64,000 bases of DNA from Levilactobacillus zymae (lineage in GTDB: Bacteria > Bacillota > Bacilli > Lactobacillales > Lactobacillaceae): assembly GCF_032190635.1 (NCBI RefSeq), contig NZ_JAVLAS010000001.1, forward strand, positions 1 through 64,000, read 5' to 3'. Within the stretch, counting starts at the first letter, position 1; every line of letters starts with the position of its first letter. The position numbers were made by a program, and so were the translations under genes. Below, piece after piece: positions 12,271 to 19,953 of this stretch. The notes under the pieces are model-generated. The model saw only the letters and a list, made by a program, of their open reading frames with translations, did not search any database and was not told the origin of the DNA.

Positions 12271-15200
12271 TGTAAATGTGGACCGTGGTCGTTACCGTTT
12301 GATTACTAGTTGGGTCCGTTAAGCTTAACGGTACGTCGTAAGTTCCGACGGTATTGAAGCTAACTTTCGAAAGGTCAGCCTTAACTAAGGTCGTAGATAA
12401 CCAGTGCCCCTGAGCATCGGTGGCACTGTCAACTAAGTTCAAGACAAAGCCTTGACCCGCAACGATTGTCTGGTCATGGGCGTTGATCTTTGGTAATAGA
12501 TCCTCATTGTCCGTCTGCTTGATTTCGATGGTTCCCGTCATGGCCATCAGGCTCGTGACGTTCGGCAGTTCGTGATTGGTAAAGTAACTGGTTCCTTGAC
12601 CGGCCTGTAAAGCGGCAATCAACGCCTCAGCACCCGCTTCGGTCAGGTGGTACGTGTAGCTACCTACCTTACTGTCATCGTTATCGACCGTGAACCCGGC
12701 GCTATTCAGCGTCACACTGGTCCCCGTCGTCCCGTCGTTCCAAGTTGGCGTCAACGTGACGTTGTTTAATAAGCCACTGGCGTTGGTACCCGTGTAGCTA
12801 GCTGTTTGATCGGTCAGGCCGGTGTACTCAAAGGCGGCCGACTTCTTATAAGTAAAGTTAATGGTTTGCGCGGTCGTGACGTCACTTAAGGAAACTGGGT
12901 TAGTGGAAGACACACTCCACCCAGCTTCTGGGGTTGGCGCGTAAATCTGGGCATCCCCACCCAATAAGACGTTAACGGTCTTACCGGCCGTGGCCATCGA
13001 AGTACTGGAGAACCCGGTATCGCTAGAACTAGTGGTGATGGTGACTTGAACCAGGTTAGCATTATAGCCATCAGTAAAGGCCCGGCCAGGGTTAGCCTGC
13101 CCATAAAGTGACGTCTTCAAGAGACTCCCTGTATCGGTTCCGGTTGCATCATTCTGATAATTTAATCCATCATAGGAACCAGCGTTATCTACGGTCGGAA
13201 TTGTCCCATCGGTTGAGCTTTCATATTGTTGCTCAGCCAGTGCGGCCCCGGCATTGAAAGCCTTATCGGCTAAAGCCAATTCTTTTGCATAACTTGAAAC
13301 AAAGACTTGTTGGGCAATGTTAGTGAGTGCGTTAGTGTTTGAAACGGTCAAAGCCTGGGTTGCCATAGTTTCGGTTCCCGTGCCGGCTGTTCCACTGACT
13401 GTCGCCATAAATTGCGGTAAGTATCCGCCCAACCCCCCAGCACTAACACTTGTAATTTGACTAAATGATAGTGGATTAGTATCGGTTGTCAAATCGCCCT
13501 TCATAGCTGCATGAACTGCATTATCAGCCGCAACCATTGCCCGGAAATGGGCATCCGTAACGTTCAGTGTTTCCCGAACTTTATCATAAGTCATGTTAGG
13601 TGCCGCGGTAATCGTATTTTCATAAGACCCACTGTAAACAAACGTATGTGCTAGATCTTCATCAGGAAAGTTTTCTAGACCATCGTTGTTAATACTAGTC
13701 TTATCTTTATTAGTATTGAATTTATAACCCGTTGGATCAGCAATGTAATCATTAACTGCATCTTGAACTGTCTTGTATTGGTTATCATACATTTCTTGGA
13801 TAACCTGTAATGCCCCAGTACCAGTTCGAGTGTAAGTATTACCCGAATATGAATGACCTGCGCCAGCCAATTCGTTCGCTTCGGTTTGAGAAATCTTACC
13901 ATCCGCAACTAATTGGTTCACAATTTCATCTGTGGTAGTCTTCTGATTACCCAATAGAGCATCATTATCCGCCATAGTTGCAATATTACCTAAAACTTTT
14001 TGTCCCCAAGCATAGGCAGCAGCCTGAACTACCGTTGATAAGGCAGTTGAGGTTGACGTATCCGCGATAGCCCCTGGATTAGTTACGGAAAAACCGCTAA
14101 TACTAGCGTAAGTGGTCTTGCCTGCTTTAGCATGGCTATCAGGCACATTCCCATAAACAAACCCCGACATGATATCGGTAATAGCGTTGTTCATTCCGAT
14201 AGACCAGTTGGCTACAATAGCATTCAAAGCGCTGTCTTTAATCCCAGTATAAATGGATTTCAAAATTGGTGTGTTCAAGACATCTGTCAGTCCCAAAAGA
14301 CTAACCATTGATTGTAAGTTACCATTTAAAGCAACTGCATCGCTTAAATTGTCAGGCGCATACGAATCCTTGTATAGACTACCACCAACGGAACGAATAT
14401 CCCCAATTGCTTCATGGGTAATCCCGTTAATGATCGATGGGGCCAATATCTGCGCATAAATATTGATAGCATCAATTGTGTCACTAATATCAGCATTCGC
14501 CGAGTTGCTAGAATCACTGGTATAGCCTAAAACGCTCTGAGCGTATGTCGGTTTAGCAGTTAAAACCAGATTTGTCAAAGCACTAACTGAAGTTGCGATT
14601 GTCCCGCCGGCAGAACTCCCTGTCAGATCAGTAGACGAATAGTTCTGATTAATCATTTCCTCTGCAGTAGAGAGATCTCCGGATTTCCCATCAATTCCAT
14701 CGAGCCAAGACTGAAGACCCTTGGCGTAATCGCGAATATAATCTGAATAGCCTTGGTTATAGTCCTTAGTGTTATAGCTCTTAAAAAGATCTAAATGAGC
14801 AAGGTCTCCGGAAAAACTTGCGCTAGTATTATTTCCTCGATAATCGCCCAGTGTATCTGTCCAAGTAGGTGCACCGTAACCGGTAGTACTCTGTAACGAA
14901 CCATCACCGTCCGTATAAGCACTCAAGAGTGCAGAAATTTGTTTAACCGCTGTCGTGATACTCCCCGGCGATACTAGATTTCCAACATTTGCTCCGGCAA
15001 TTTTGATGTTATTAATATATGTTTCCAGTGCCGTCTTAGCATTGCTTACCCCTAAATTATAAGCTGTTCCATCTGTGTAAGTTTCTGGTGTCGACAACGG
15101 ATTAGACACCGTATCCAAAGACAGTGCCATCGGCATAATCGACGCGGCCCGGCTGATTCCTAATAACGAACTAAGGGTCGCCGCACCGTAATTTTCTTCG

Positions 15201-15940
15201 ATGTTGTCCATCTCAACGTACAGTTGTTCTTCAGCTAGACTGGCCTCTGCACTAGCCGAAGCATTCGCGGACGCCGTAGAGGGATCAACCTGGCTGGCAC
15301 TCGCAAGACTGGTATCGGTATCCGTATCCGTGGTACTCGTAGAAGCACTAGTCCCGTCAGAACTAGTGCTGGTTAGCTTACTATTTTCAGTCGTACTATT
15401 GGAGGCCGCATCCTCACTAGTCGTACTGGTGGCCGTCGTCGTGTCGCTCGCGGTGGACGTTGCTGTCGTGTCCTTGCTGGACGTACTGGTCCCCTGAGTC
15501 GAAGTCTTCGTCGTACTGGTTTGCTCAGTCGCGTCACTGGCGGTCGTCGTGGACTTGGTTGAAGTCGTCGACGCTTCTGTCGTTGATGTGGACACACCGG
15601 TCCCGTCAGTCGACTTGGTCGTGGACTCGCTAGCCGTACTGGTACTGGTCGTCTCGGTACTAGTCGTCGTGCTGGTGGAAGCCGACGTCGATTGGGACGT
15701 CGCCGGAATCGTTCCAGATTCCTGCGTCGCCGCGACATCTTTAGAATCTACTTGTTGTGCAGCCCCCGACGTGGTATCCGCCTTAGCGGAAGAACCATTA
15801 ATGGTTCCCAGTCCGAGAAGGCCACCCAGCGTCGAGATCCCTGCCACAAGCCATTTAGTTCCTGCCTTGTACATCTTAAAGTGCTTCTTGCTGTTCGACC
15901 GAAACAGCTCGGAAGCCCTTTTTGGATCTAAACCTTTCAT
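260..15940 (-). CDS. Giant serine-rich repeat (SRR) surface adhesin, KxYKxGxxW signal peptide
   Basis: This is the cell-surface glycoprotein adhesin that the neighbouring SecA2/Asp system should export and GtfA/GtfB should O-glycosylate. Domains in order: long signal peptide (residues 1 to about 54) with KMYKAGTKW at 22-30 and a likely cut after SAKA; a short Ser/Thr-rich segment (about 55-240); a non-repetitive region (about 240-1220), the likely ligand-binding part; then about 4,000 residues of Ser-Ala/Ser-Leu repeats. The end of the non-repetitive region looks like MucBP- and Ig/MBG-type beta domains (about 970-1220); residues 240-950 I do not recognise. The ATG is preceded by a weak GGGG site. 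No LPxTG is reached, because the frame ends after LERLVGI at an apparent insertion near the window edge. The 5,226 residues are therefore a minimum. Expression requires the divergent secA2 operon. Confidence 0.93.
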   Translation of the reverse strand: MKGLDPKRASELFRSNSKKHFKMYKAGTKWLVAGISTLGGLLGLGTINGSSAKADTTSGAAQQVDSKDVAATQESGTIPATSQSTSASTSTTTSTETTSTSTASESTTKSTDGTGVSTSTTEASTTSTKSTTTASDATEQTSTTKTSTQGTSTSSKDTTATSTASDTTTATSTTSEDAASNSTTENSKLTSTSSDGTSASTSTTDTDTDTSLASASQVDPSTASANASASAEASLAEEQLYVEMDNIEENYGAATLSSLLGISRAASIMPMALSLDTVSNPLSTPETYTDGTAYNLGVSNAKTALETYINNIKIAGANVGNLVSPGSITTAVKQISALLSAYTDGDGSLQSTTGYGAPTWTDTLGDYRGNNTSASFSGDLAHLDLFKSYNTKDYNQGYSDYIRDYAKGLQSWLDGIDGKSGDLSTAEEMINQNYSSTDLTGSSAGGTIATSVSALTNLVLTAKPTYAQSVLGYTSDSSNSANADISDTIDAINIYAQILAPSIINGITHEAIGDIRSVGGSLYKDSYAPDNLSDAVALNGNLQSMVSLLGLTDVLNTPILKSIYTGIKDSALNAIVANWSIGMNNAITDIMSGFVYGNVPDSHAKAGKTTYASISGFSVTNPGAIADTSTSTALSTVVQAAAYAWGQKVLGNIATMADNDALLGNQKTTTDEIVNQLVADGKISQTEANELAGAGHSYSGNTYTRTGTGALQVIQEMYDNQYKTVQDAVNDYIADPTGYKFNTNKDKTSINNDGLENFPDEDLAHTFVYSGSYENTITAAPNMTYDKVRETLNVTDAHFRAMVAADNAVHAAMKGDLTTDTNPLSFSQITSVSAGGLGGYLPQFMATVSGTAGTGTETMATQALTVSNTNALTNIAQQVFVSSYAKELALADKAFNAGAALAEQQYESSTDGTIPTVDNAGSYDGLNYQNDATGTDTGSLLKTSLYGQANPGRAFTDGYNANLVQVTITTSSSDTGFSSTSMATAGKTVNVLLGGDAQIYAPTPEAGWSVSSTNPVSLSDVTTAQTINFTYKKSAAFEYTGLTDQTASYTGTNASGLLNNVTLTPTWNDGTTGTSVTLNSAGFTVDNDDSKVGSYTYHLTEAGAEALIAALQAGQGTSYFTNHELPNVTSLMAMTGTIEIKQTDNEDLLPKINAHDQTIVAGQGFVLNLVDSATDAQGHWLSTTLVKADLSKVSFNTVGTYDVPLSLTDPTSNQTVTTTVHIYIISQESSTSASQSASEVSQSQWESQSTSQSASEQSVSDIINSLSESEKSLSDRSISDADSQNSQSEEASASDASLSERSMSDASLNSVSVTSEASESASKSTAAASQSASESASVSASASASTSTVQSLSVASETSTSIKNSQDISESEASLSEQSVSNSLSNASLSAEASASASTSASIAIDNSEVSQARQSMSDESVSVISMISASQLGSLSQISESLSVALSQVVSAEQSASLASQSQLIVNSQTSASIASLSEQSMSDESAKDSLSDLIVSQSIANSNSVVSASLASISNRVDSDNSIMSEVSVSESNAVSQSVANSNMMSDISESEASMSRVLASESTSILDAHNSALASMSAASELNSDSLLSLSQQMSQAASQDASLSASLNSLSDRSVSDDSTIKIVSGSLTDSQVTASESASASAIKSASISTKVSQSASQSIATQASVASESASVSASQSQDVSAAVSQVLSNLSNASASDSKVVASLTSMQQSASENGISEDSTLSSVADSLSLKSLNNTSIQASASTAQTSEVDQSLSVLSGEISNTMASISASATSTSAFSASMTSLLSEVSVSENSLSDASLSILSASNSASANSLNSLNSATVSQSEDTAASEASLMSRSADDSQSLASMGDSRTSLQTSQSQSADASAAVSASESQVAAESLSAASQVASAVASENAASVSQVVSAMASAETSLSQAAASESRVISFVTSISNDGKTGDSFSESQQSLSNQSASDAALASAVASAQLSLSNASLSDLSQSDASLVSAASAASLSASEAVNSLASQNSELSQSEASISAQYASHESMSADSESQKSAEESAAASTSRLASQEASRSAQVSFSETSLSQISQSNSNSTISLSDQQSAIASQSADVSVSVASLSAQSLSDISVLSATSTSRNSLQTSQSQSASKSAITSASVSTSVATSESLASQTASVSASQSASDSADQSESAVYSLNSISQRSEQESSTSKAVVSTEQSLSVASDSSYNSQISRSNASLSNLASANASEASAVNSAATSVSDAQGSAMSQHSELSASEASMSDASFSRMSLSLDSLSNLSQSVSASADSTSDRLVSDASQSESTASAQTSLSDRSASDSQELSAHSTSRNASQDSASESAGNSASASASTSADDSTSQSIIDRSVAESQAQSVSDDASESAEISASTASLSQAEQSESQVLSQVASASISLSAAGEDSTSAMAASDTSLSAQSASDASVQSEISVSAMSLSNRSLSNQSQQILSEQSVLSASESAADSQVTSLSNAASEIFASENSMSLTSATTSASQSASQASAVSESLESLSNASQSRADSMNSVSEHSTAVASESQVNSTSDLSLSDRSESDASVVASTSRTSEQTSASESATTSASASASVSASQSTSQAHESQVASQSASESADESTSIATSIAESMASLSQKTSLETSVLSAVSASEASLSSANDSTHNSEISASAASLSEQSQSDATELSTISASEQSLSDASVSEHIASENSELSAITSAETSASESTASLQSQLSELSQSEASLSQVSAANSASTSAVTSAAASAEQSAEASAKESADASLSLDSLSQVSASNSVSTTSLSNLSTSAAHQSQSASASAASLSDRSVSDASILSANSTSRTPSAASQSTSASESAVASASDSADQSTTAASASESAATSASDSASVSASESATVSQAIDSLSQVTSAISSELSAASGAVDSESAASLASLSQSNASDLSAVSQSQLSASNDSLSQLLNSVNSQVSENSASAASVSDAIVSTSAAISEIEQSEASMSQVSLSQISASEASTSEVSLSNASLTASESTVIASGASQSADVSASVASLNSRSVADDSLLSDNSMSRTISQASQSASGSASAELSASTASEASDASAKASESASASAQTSAEISASQVASISESDASVSAKSAAEASLSDAIASAEQSLSDAHDSSYDSQISESNASLSAQSVSDANEQSMMSTSAQSLSDASLSQIVASTASQVASVSDASASVSDAVQSAQSLASEVSQSEASMSHASLSQLSASENSLSVLSASNSASANSLSQQIASGNSQSADQSASAASLNSRSTADDSLLSDNSMSRTASQASQSASGSASAELSASTASEASDASAEASASAVTSAQTSAEISASQAASISESDASVSAKSASEASLSDAIASAEQSLSDAHDSSYDSQISESNASLSAQSVSDANEQSMMSASDQSASNASLSQVSNSIASQLSAVSASDASVSETSQALNSQASELSQSEASMSDASLSLISASEASLSDVASAAASTSASLSEQAQSIASQSAAASASVASLSDRSASDASVWNDNSTSRTVSQASQSTSASVSASASASDSVATSVANASASESATVSAAASAEVSASQAASLSDADMSLSQKSTDLASQSESLASLEQSISDASTSEYDSQISQSNASLSDLSASNVSEVSAISESALSLSNASVSAHQSQLDSQASANSQASASVSQTVASAASQASEFSTSEASMSGASLSRISASEASLSDQSASNSVSANSVSQVSESLASQNSLASASAASLSERSASDASVAASTSRTESAASASASASESATVSASDSADASASRSDAEQSASESASQSAVDSAEVSASTSASDASVSAKSVSEASLSESIASLEHSLSAASNSDYNSQLSESAASLSNQSVSDANEQSMMSESELSASNASLSNASVSTASQLSEMSQSDASASVASESVASQLSAASTSEASLSQVSLSEISASEASLSAQSISNVDSANSLSEYSESVASQNSATSESAASLSAHSLSNDSILSANSTSRTSTQTSQSESADNSASVSASESASASASRSDAEQSASESASQSAADSAEVSASTSASDASVSAKSVSEASLSESIASLEHSLSAASNSDYNSQLSESAASLSNQSVSDANEQSMMSESELSASNASLNSLSASAASQVSAMSASEASQSAASESLNSQLSELSQSEASMSDTSNSFASESQASAVASANASTSLIASQLSNVSESEASLSQQSQSIAKSEASLTSQLESQASQSASAAASTASVSDRSVSDASVLSANSTSRTSTAASQSASASESAIASADDSAKASASRSEVVQSASESADTSAAISASDSASISVSDASVSDKSASIASQSESLASLEQSISDASTSEYDSQISQSNASLSDLSVSNASEQSMISESEQSMSNASVSEHLNSVTSQLNSVSEAETSLSAASQSADSQLSEVSQSEASMSDYSVSEASKSTASAVQSAADSASVSASDSATVSTSDRSLSELSASNSASANSVSADQSLQASQSESLAASTASLSERSVSDASVLSANSTSRTSTAASQSASASESATVSAADSAKASASESTASQSASTSADTSATISASDSASISVSDASVSDKSTIEASQSESLASLEQSISDASTSEYDSQISQSNASLSQLSASNASEQSVISASEQSLSNESLSQLSASTASQLSDNNASTASLSEAVNSQGSRYSEMSASEASMSDLSVSLVSVSDASLSNASISNNTSAASLSEQVASGASQSAEASASAASLSERSATDESRLSANSTDRTSTAASQSASASTSASVSASVATSQSDASQVASQSAADSASDSAIVSASQSASISESDASVSDKSTIEASQSESLASLENSISDASTSEYDSQISASNDSLSVVSASDASEQSMMSVSEISASNASLSDHLASAASEASAASKSLVSASDASTSIASQLSEVSQSEASMSVTSQSFASMSLESLSQLSASNSASTNSLNSQIVSGASQSAVASASAASLSDRSVSDASAAASTSRTTAQTSASQSASESAMTSSSVANSNSVTSATASQSASQSASVSASVSTSQWDSVTASLNSLSEVSESEASQSDALTSLENSLSAASNSEYNSELSESAASLSASQVEASQQSLISASQLSLSNASLSAQSNSLASQQSAVSASNDSLSAASEAVASQLSEASVSEASLSDISTSLASMSTASASASASVSASTSAKVSAAVSQALDSLERLVGI

Positions 15941-16493
15941 GAAATCGCCCCATTAACCTTAAGACCTAAGAAATACTAAAATTTATTTATTCCAATAGAT
16001 AATTTTATATTACCACATTTTAGGGGGCGTGGATAATTTCGTTAAATGTTTTTGCGGTAAATATTCTTCTATAACAGCTATCGCGGGAGATTGTGTATTT
16101 TCGGCTCTCCTAACAAATTAAAAATAACCAAAATACACACTAAACGGTTTTTTCCATTTTGGACGTCATTTTTTTCGGTGGCGTGTCTCGCAAGCATTCG
16201 TTGAAACCGCTTTATATCAAGCGTTTCGCGATTAGTTAAGTCGTTTTTTTAACCAAGTTTTCCGGTTAACTTCGTTTCTTATAGGGTAAACCGTCTATAA
16301 TCAATTCGATTGTTCTCAATAAGTAAGTTTTGCGCTGACAAAATCGTCGTTGATCCCCGGTGTAATCGCGTTTCAGTCGCTTTTCGGGTGAAAACTCAAC
16401 GATCGAACCGCCTCCCGGTCTTTCACAAGGTAGATGACTTTTAATTTTATTTTGATTTGGTCAAATTTTTTTACCAACGGGACCCGTGACACC
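15941..16493. other. A+T-rich intergenic region upstream of the SRR gene
   Basis: Between the SRR start and the hsp20 terminator there is about 550 bp without a convincing gene. A possible minus-strand -10 (TATAAA, complement of 16004-16009) lies 64 bp upstream of the SRR start but has no good -35. A plus-strand TATAAT at 16296-16301 leads to no gene. Nothing else recognisable was found. Confidence 0.5.
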
Positions 16494-16534
16494 AAAAAAG
16501 GGTGGCAACTTCCCGCAATGGGAAATCGCCACCC
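16494..16534 (-). terminator. Rho-independent terminator of hsp20
   Basis: On the minus strand GGGTGGC pairs with GCCACCC. An inner TTCCC/GGGAA stem lies between them, and six T residues follow. Confidence 0.9.
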
Positions 16535-16550
16535 CGCATCAATTTGGTCA

Positions 16551-16979
16551 TTAGTCGATGCTAATCTTGTGGTTATTATCTTTGTCCGTTTCCTTCGGTA
16601 AGGTCAGGGTTAAGATGCCCTGATCATACTTCGCACTGACCTGCTTCAAATCAATGTTTGGCAGGTAGAAGGCCCGGGCAACGTTTTGACTTGAACGTTC
16701 CTGCCGTAAGATCCGGCCGTCGTTGTCCTTGGTGTCTTGACTGGTCTTAGTGGTCCCAGAGATCCGGAGTGTGTCGTCCCGGTAGTCAACGTGAATGTCT
16801 TCCTTATTAAAGCCTGGCATTTCGGCGGTGACAACGTAGTCCTGATCGTGTTCCACCACGTCCGTCTTCATTGGGTTATCGTTACCGTTAAACAAGTCAC
16901 GCCCCAAGTTGCCAACTTCATTGAAGAAATTCATTGGATTAAACAAGTCATCGTTCCGGTTCATCATATCATTAGTCAT
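16551..16979 (-). CDS. hsp20: Hsp20/alpha-crystallin small heat-shock protein
   Basis: An ATP-independent cytoplasmic holdase that keeps unfolding proteins soluble under stress. The 142-residue protein has a short N-terminal arm with NDDLFNPMNFFNEVG, then an alpha-crystallin domain from about residue 38 (KTDVVEHDQDYVV, AEMPGFNKEDI) to the end, including the family's GILTLTLPK signature and an IxI-type tail (KISID). I chose the ATG with AAGGGG about 10 nt upstream. An in-frame TTG six bases further upstream is only about 4 nt from that site. A CIRCE-like inverted repeat lies about 80 bp upstream, so HrcA-type control is likely. It is monocistronic between the SRR gene and secA2. Confidence 0.93.
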   Translation of the reverse strand: MTNDMMNRNDDLFNPMNFFNEVGNLGRDLFNGNDNPMKTDVVEHDQDYVVTAEMPGFNKEDIHVDYRDDTLRISGTTKTSQDTKDNDGRILRQERSSQNVARAFYLPNIDLKQVSAKYDQGILTLTLPKETDKDNNHKISID

Positions 16980-17025
16980 AATCAATAACCCCTTTCAAAT
17001 TACTTTGTTACGCTTTACATTTTCT

Positions 17026-17055
17026 ATAATAGTCAGCATTGGTCAGAAAAGTAAA
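17026..17055 (-). promoter_or_regulatory. Probable hsp20 promoter
   Basis: On the minus strand TTTACT (complement of 17050-17055) and TATTAT (complement of 17026-17031) are separated by 18 bp, just downstream of the CIRCE-like repeat. Both hexamers are weak. Confidence 0.4.
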
Positions 17056-17058
17056 TAA

Positions 17059-17084
17059 TTAGCGCTCGACTTTTATAGTGCTAA
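17059..17084. promoter_or_regulatory. CIRCE-like HrcA operator upstream of hsp20
   Basis: TTAGCGCT and AGTGCTAA flank 10 bp. The CIRCE consensus is TTAGCACTC-N9-GAGTGCTAA, so the arms match at all but one base each side of the symmetry. The spacing is one base shorter than standard. Confidence 0.6.
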
Positions 17085-17422
17085 TTATCAAGCCTAATCC
17101 CACTAGATACACGGCTATGTGGTTAAAGATAACGCAATCGACTCGCCAATGGCCAATATTTTATCAAACAAAGGTCAAACAAAAACTAAATGGTAATGAC
17201 CAGTGATCCGAACCGTTCGCTAATTTAGTGGATGCCCCCGCAACCCGTTCATAGGGGAGTTCTAAAATGGTGCCACTAAGCACTACCGAAAATTAGCACC
17301 GAAAATAACAGAATTTCCGCCCCGTGACCGGGGTGGTCGAACCGGCTGAGCCCCACTCCCACGGGGCTTCACGGAAAAAGGCCCATTTCAATAACATTTT
17401 CCCCTATATCCATTCCACAACA
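17085..17422. other. Intergenic region between hsp20 and secA2
   Basis: No gene is seen. A GGTCAAA half-site, as in CtsR boxes, occurs once near 17172. A GCCCC/GGGGC hairpin around 17350-17368 lacks a T run. The function of this stretch is unknown. Confidence 0.4.
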
Positions 17423-17431
17423 TGCTATAAT
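17423..17431 (+). promoter_or_regulatory. Extended -10 promoter of the secA2-gtfB operon
   Basis: TGC-TATAAT is a consensus extended -10 about 57 bp upstream of the secA2 ATG. No good -35 is visible, which is common for extended -10 promoters. Confidence 0.6.
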
Positions 17432-17487
17432 TGGAATTACCGATTACCGCTAAATCAGAAGAATCTTATTGATTCGGATGGAAAGAA

Positions 17488-19896
17488 ATGATTAGGATGC
17501 CATTCTCACATAACCGAACACCTGAGAGATACGTCAGACAGATGCGGGCCGTCACTGCGTTGGCCCCCAAGTATCGGGCCATGTCCGACGACAACTTGAA
17601 AGCCCAAACCACGCTCTTCCGGCAACAATTAGCTCAGGGGAAGTCCCTCGACTCCCTGAAGATTGCTGCCTACGCCGTGGTGCGCGAAGCCGATCAACGC
17701 GTATTGGGCATGTTTCCGTTCGATGTGCAGGTCTTAGGGGCCCTAGTCATGCAAGACGGCAACGTTGCCGAAATGAAAACCGGTGAAGGAAAGACCCTGA
17801 CCGCGACCATGCCCATGTACCTTAACGGCTTGACGGGGAGCGGGAATTTTCTAGTCACCGCCAATGAATACCTGGCTTACCGGGACGCGGAGAAGATGGG
17901 CCGGGTCTACCGTTGGCTGGGTCTCACCGCCGTTCCCGGCGTTGCGCCGGCCGGTGGCGATCCTCACGACCGCAATCTCAAGGAGATTTATCAGGCCGAC
18001 ATCGTTTACACCACCAACTCAACGCTAGGCTTCGACTATTTAATGGATAATTTAGCCGGTACCGCCAGTGAACGCTTCCTCCAGGGCTTCCACTTTGCCT
18101 TACTCGACGAAATCGACGCAGTGTTACTGGATTCGGCACAAATGCCGCTGATCATTTCCGGGGCTCCCCGGGTCCGGTCCAACCTCTTCGGCATCGCCGA
18201 CCAGGTGATCTGCCTGTTACGGCAAAACATCGACTTCGAACGCAGTAACGATCACAAGAAGGTCTGGTTCACGCCCAAAGGTATCACTCATATGGAGGAA
18301 TACCTGGGCTTAAGCGATCTACTGACCGCTCCACACCGGACACTGTACCGGCACTTAGTCTTGGCGTTAAAGGCCCACCAAACCCTCACCCGCGACCGGG
18401 ATTACGTGGTCGACGAGGACGGGGTTTCTTTGTTGGACCTTTCGAACGGCCGTAAATTAGCCGGGATGAAGCTCGAAGCCGGTCTCCACCAGGCGTTGGA
18501 AGCCAAGGAACAGATGCCCGTGTCCAACCAGACACGGACCATGGCGTCCATCACCTTCCAGAACCTCTTTCGGATGTTCAGTCACCTGAGCGGGATGACC
18601 GGGACGGCGATGACCGACGCGGCCGAGTTGCAAGAAACCTACCGGCTGTCGGTCGTGCCTATTCCGACCAATAAACCGTCGCAACGAATCGACTTGCCCG
18701 ACCAACTCTTCATGACCACCGACCAGAAGCTGGAAAGTGCCGTGCAGATGGTCAAGCAAGCCTATGCGGTGGGCCGGCCCGTGTTAATCGAGACCGGGTC
18801 CGTGTCGTTGTCCAACCTCTTCTCACGGATCCTCCTGCGAGAAGAAATCCCACATAACCTGCTGAACGCGCGGAGTGTGGCCAAGGAAGCCATGATCGTC
18901 AAGGAGGCCGGACAACCCGGTGCCGTGACCGTCGCCACTTCCATGGCCGGTCGGGGGACCGACATTAAGCTGGGCAAGGGCGTCAAGGCGCTCGGTGGTC
19001 TCCTGGTCATCGGGACCGAACGGATGAATTCCGCACGAGTCGACAATCAATTACGGGGCCGGACCGGTCGACAGGGGGCCCCCGGCGAAAGTGTCTTCCT
19101 GGTCTCCATCGAAGATACCATTCTCCTGGAGCACGGGCCCAAGTGGCTGCGGCGGTACCGGCGCCGACTGGACGACGCGAAGCGTAAGCAATCTGCGGGC
19201 CGCCCCGCTAAGCCCGTTCGTAAGCCCTTCCTCACCCGGCACCGCTTCAAGCACCTGATTACCCAGGCGCAACACAACGCCGAAAAAGATGACCGGCAGG
19301 CCCGGAACCAAACCCTGCAGTATTCCGAAATCATGCGGGTTCAACGGGATACCATCTACGCCACGCGTCAGGAAATTATGACCAAAAAGGACCTCACGCC
19401 GTTACTTGCGAGCGTCTTTCGTATGGCGGCGAAGGCCTTTACCCAGAAGCATCCCCGTGCCACGCGCAGTGAGCTCGCCGACTACGTCTTAAACACCATT
19501 GATAATCATCTGGTGGTGGCCGACGTGATCGATCAAGATTGGCACGCCGATCGGCCCAAGGAGACCGGTCCGTTTCTTCAGAAATTAATGGTCGACCACT
19601 TGACGCAGAAGTTTGCGGACATCAACGACGACCAACAAATCTACTTTGAACGGATGTGTCTGTTGAAATCACTCGATAACGCCTGGATCGACCAGGTCGA
19701 TATGCTCCAACAATTACGGCAGATTGCCACGAACCGGAGCACGGCCCAACACGATCCGTTGCTGGAATATCTCAAGGACGGACGCAAGGCCTTCGGTGAG
19801 ATGAAGCAAGACTTCGCCCGCGATGCCGTGCGCAACCTCTTATTATCCGAGTTCGAGTTCAAGCCAGACGGTTCCATCGACGTGACGTACCCGTAA
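17488..19896 (+). CDS. secA2: Accessory Sec translocase ATPase SecA2
   Basis: The motor of the accessory Sec system, dedicated to exporting glycosylated SRR proteins across the membrane. At 802 residues it has SecA architecture: Walker A MKTGEGKT at 96-103, Walker B LLDEIDAVLLD with D207-E208, the MAGRGTDI and GRTGRQG helicase motifs of the second nucleotide-binding fold, and a helical C-terminal domain. It ends without the Cys-rich zinc tail of housekeeping SecA, as is usual for SecA2. Unlike most SRR loci it is the first gene, and no SecY2 is present beside it. The start has GGATGGAAAG immediately upstream; ATG codon 4 is an alternative start. Confidence 0.96.
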   Translation: MIRMPFSHNRTPERYVRQMRAVTALAPKYRAMSDDNLKAQTTLFRQQLAQGKSLDSLKIAAYAVVREADQRVLGMFPFDVQVLGALVMQDGNVAEMKTGEGKTLTATMPMYLNGLTGSGNFLVTANEYLAYRDAEKMGRVYRWLGLTAVPGVAPAGGDPHDRNLKEIYQADIVYTTNSTLGFDYLMDNLAGTASERFLQGFHFALLDEIDAVLLDSAQMPLIISGAPRVRSNLFGIADQVICLLRQNIDFERSNDHKKVWFTPKGITHMEEYLGLSDLLTAPHRTLYRHLVLALKAHQTLTRDRDYVVDEDGVSLLDLSNGRKLAGMKLEAGLHQALEAKEQMPVSNQTRTMASITFQNLFRMFSHLSGMTGTAMTDAAELQETYRLSVVPIPTNKPSQRIDLPDQLFMTTDQKLESAVQMVKQAYAVGRPVLIETGSVSLSNLFSRILLREEIPHNLLNARSVAKEAMIVKEAGQPGAVTVATSMAGRGTDIKLGKGVKALGGLLVIGTERMNSARVDNQLRGRTGRQGAPGESVFLVSIEDTILLEHGPKWLRRYRRRLDDAKRKQSAGRPAKPVRKPFLTRHRFKHLITQAQHNAEKDDRQARNQTLQYSEIMRVQRDTIYATRQEIMTKKDLTPLLASVFRMAAKAFTQKHPRATRSELADYVLNTIDNHLVVADVIDQDWHADRPKETGPFLQKLMVDHLTQKFADINDDQQIYFERMCLLKSLDNAWIDQVDMLQQLRQIATNRSTAQHDPLLEYLKDGRKAFGEMKQDFARDAVRNLLLSEFEFKPDGSIDVTYP

Positions 19897-19953
19897 CTTC
19901 GATCGCCACTAAGTTAGACTCCCTATTTAAGTCATCATTCAGGAGGTGTCACG

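Noticed and set aside
15549..15956. A 135-codon plus-strand frame opposite the adhesin N-terminus
   Set aside because: Its valine-rich product simply mirrors the Ser/Thr-rich signal and SRR1 region of the adhesin.
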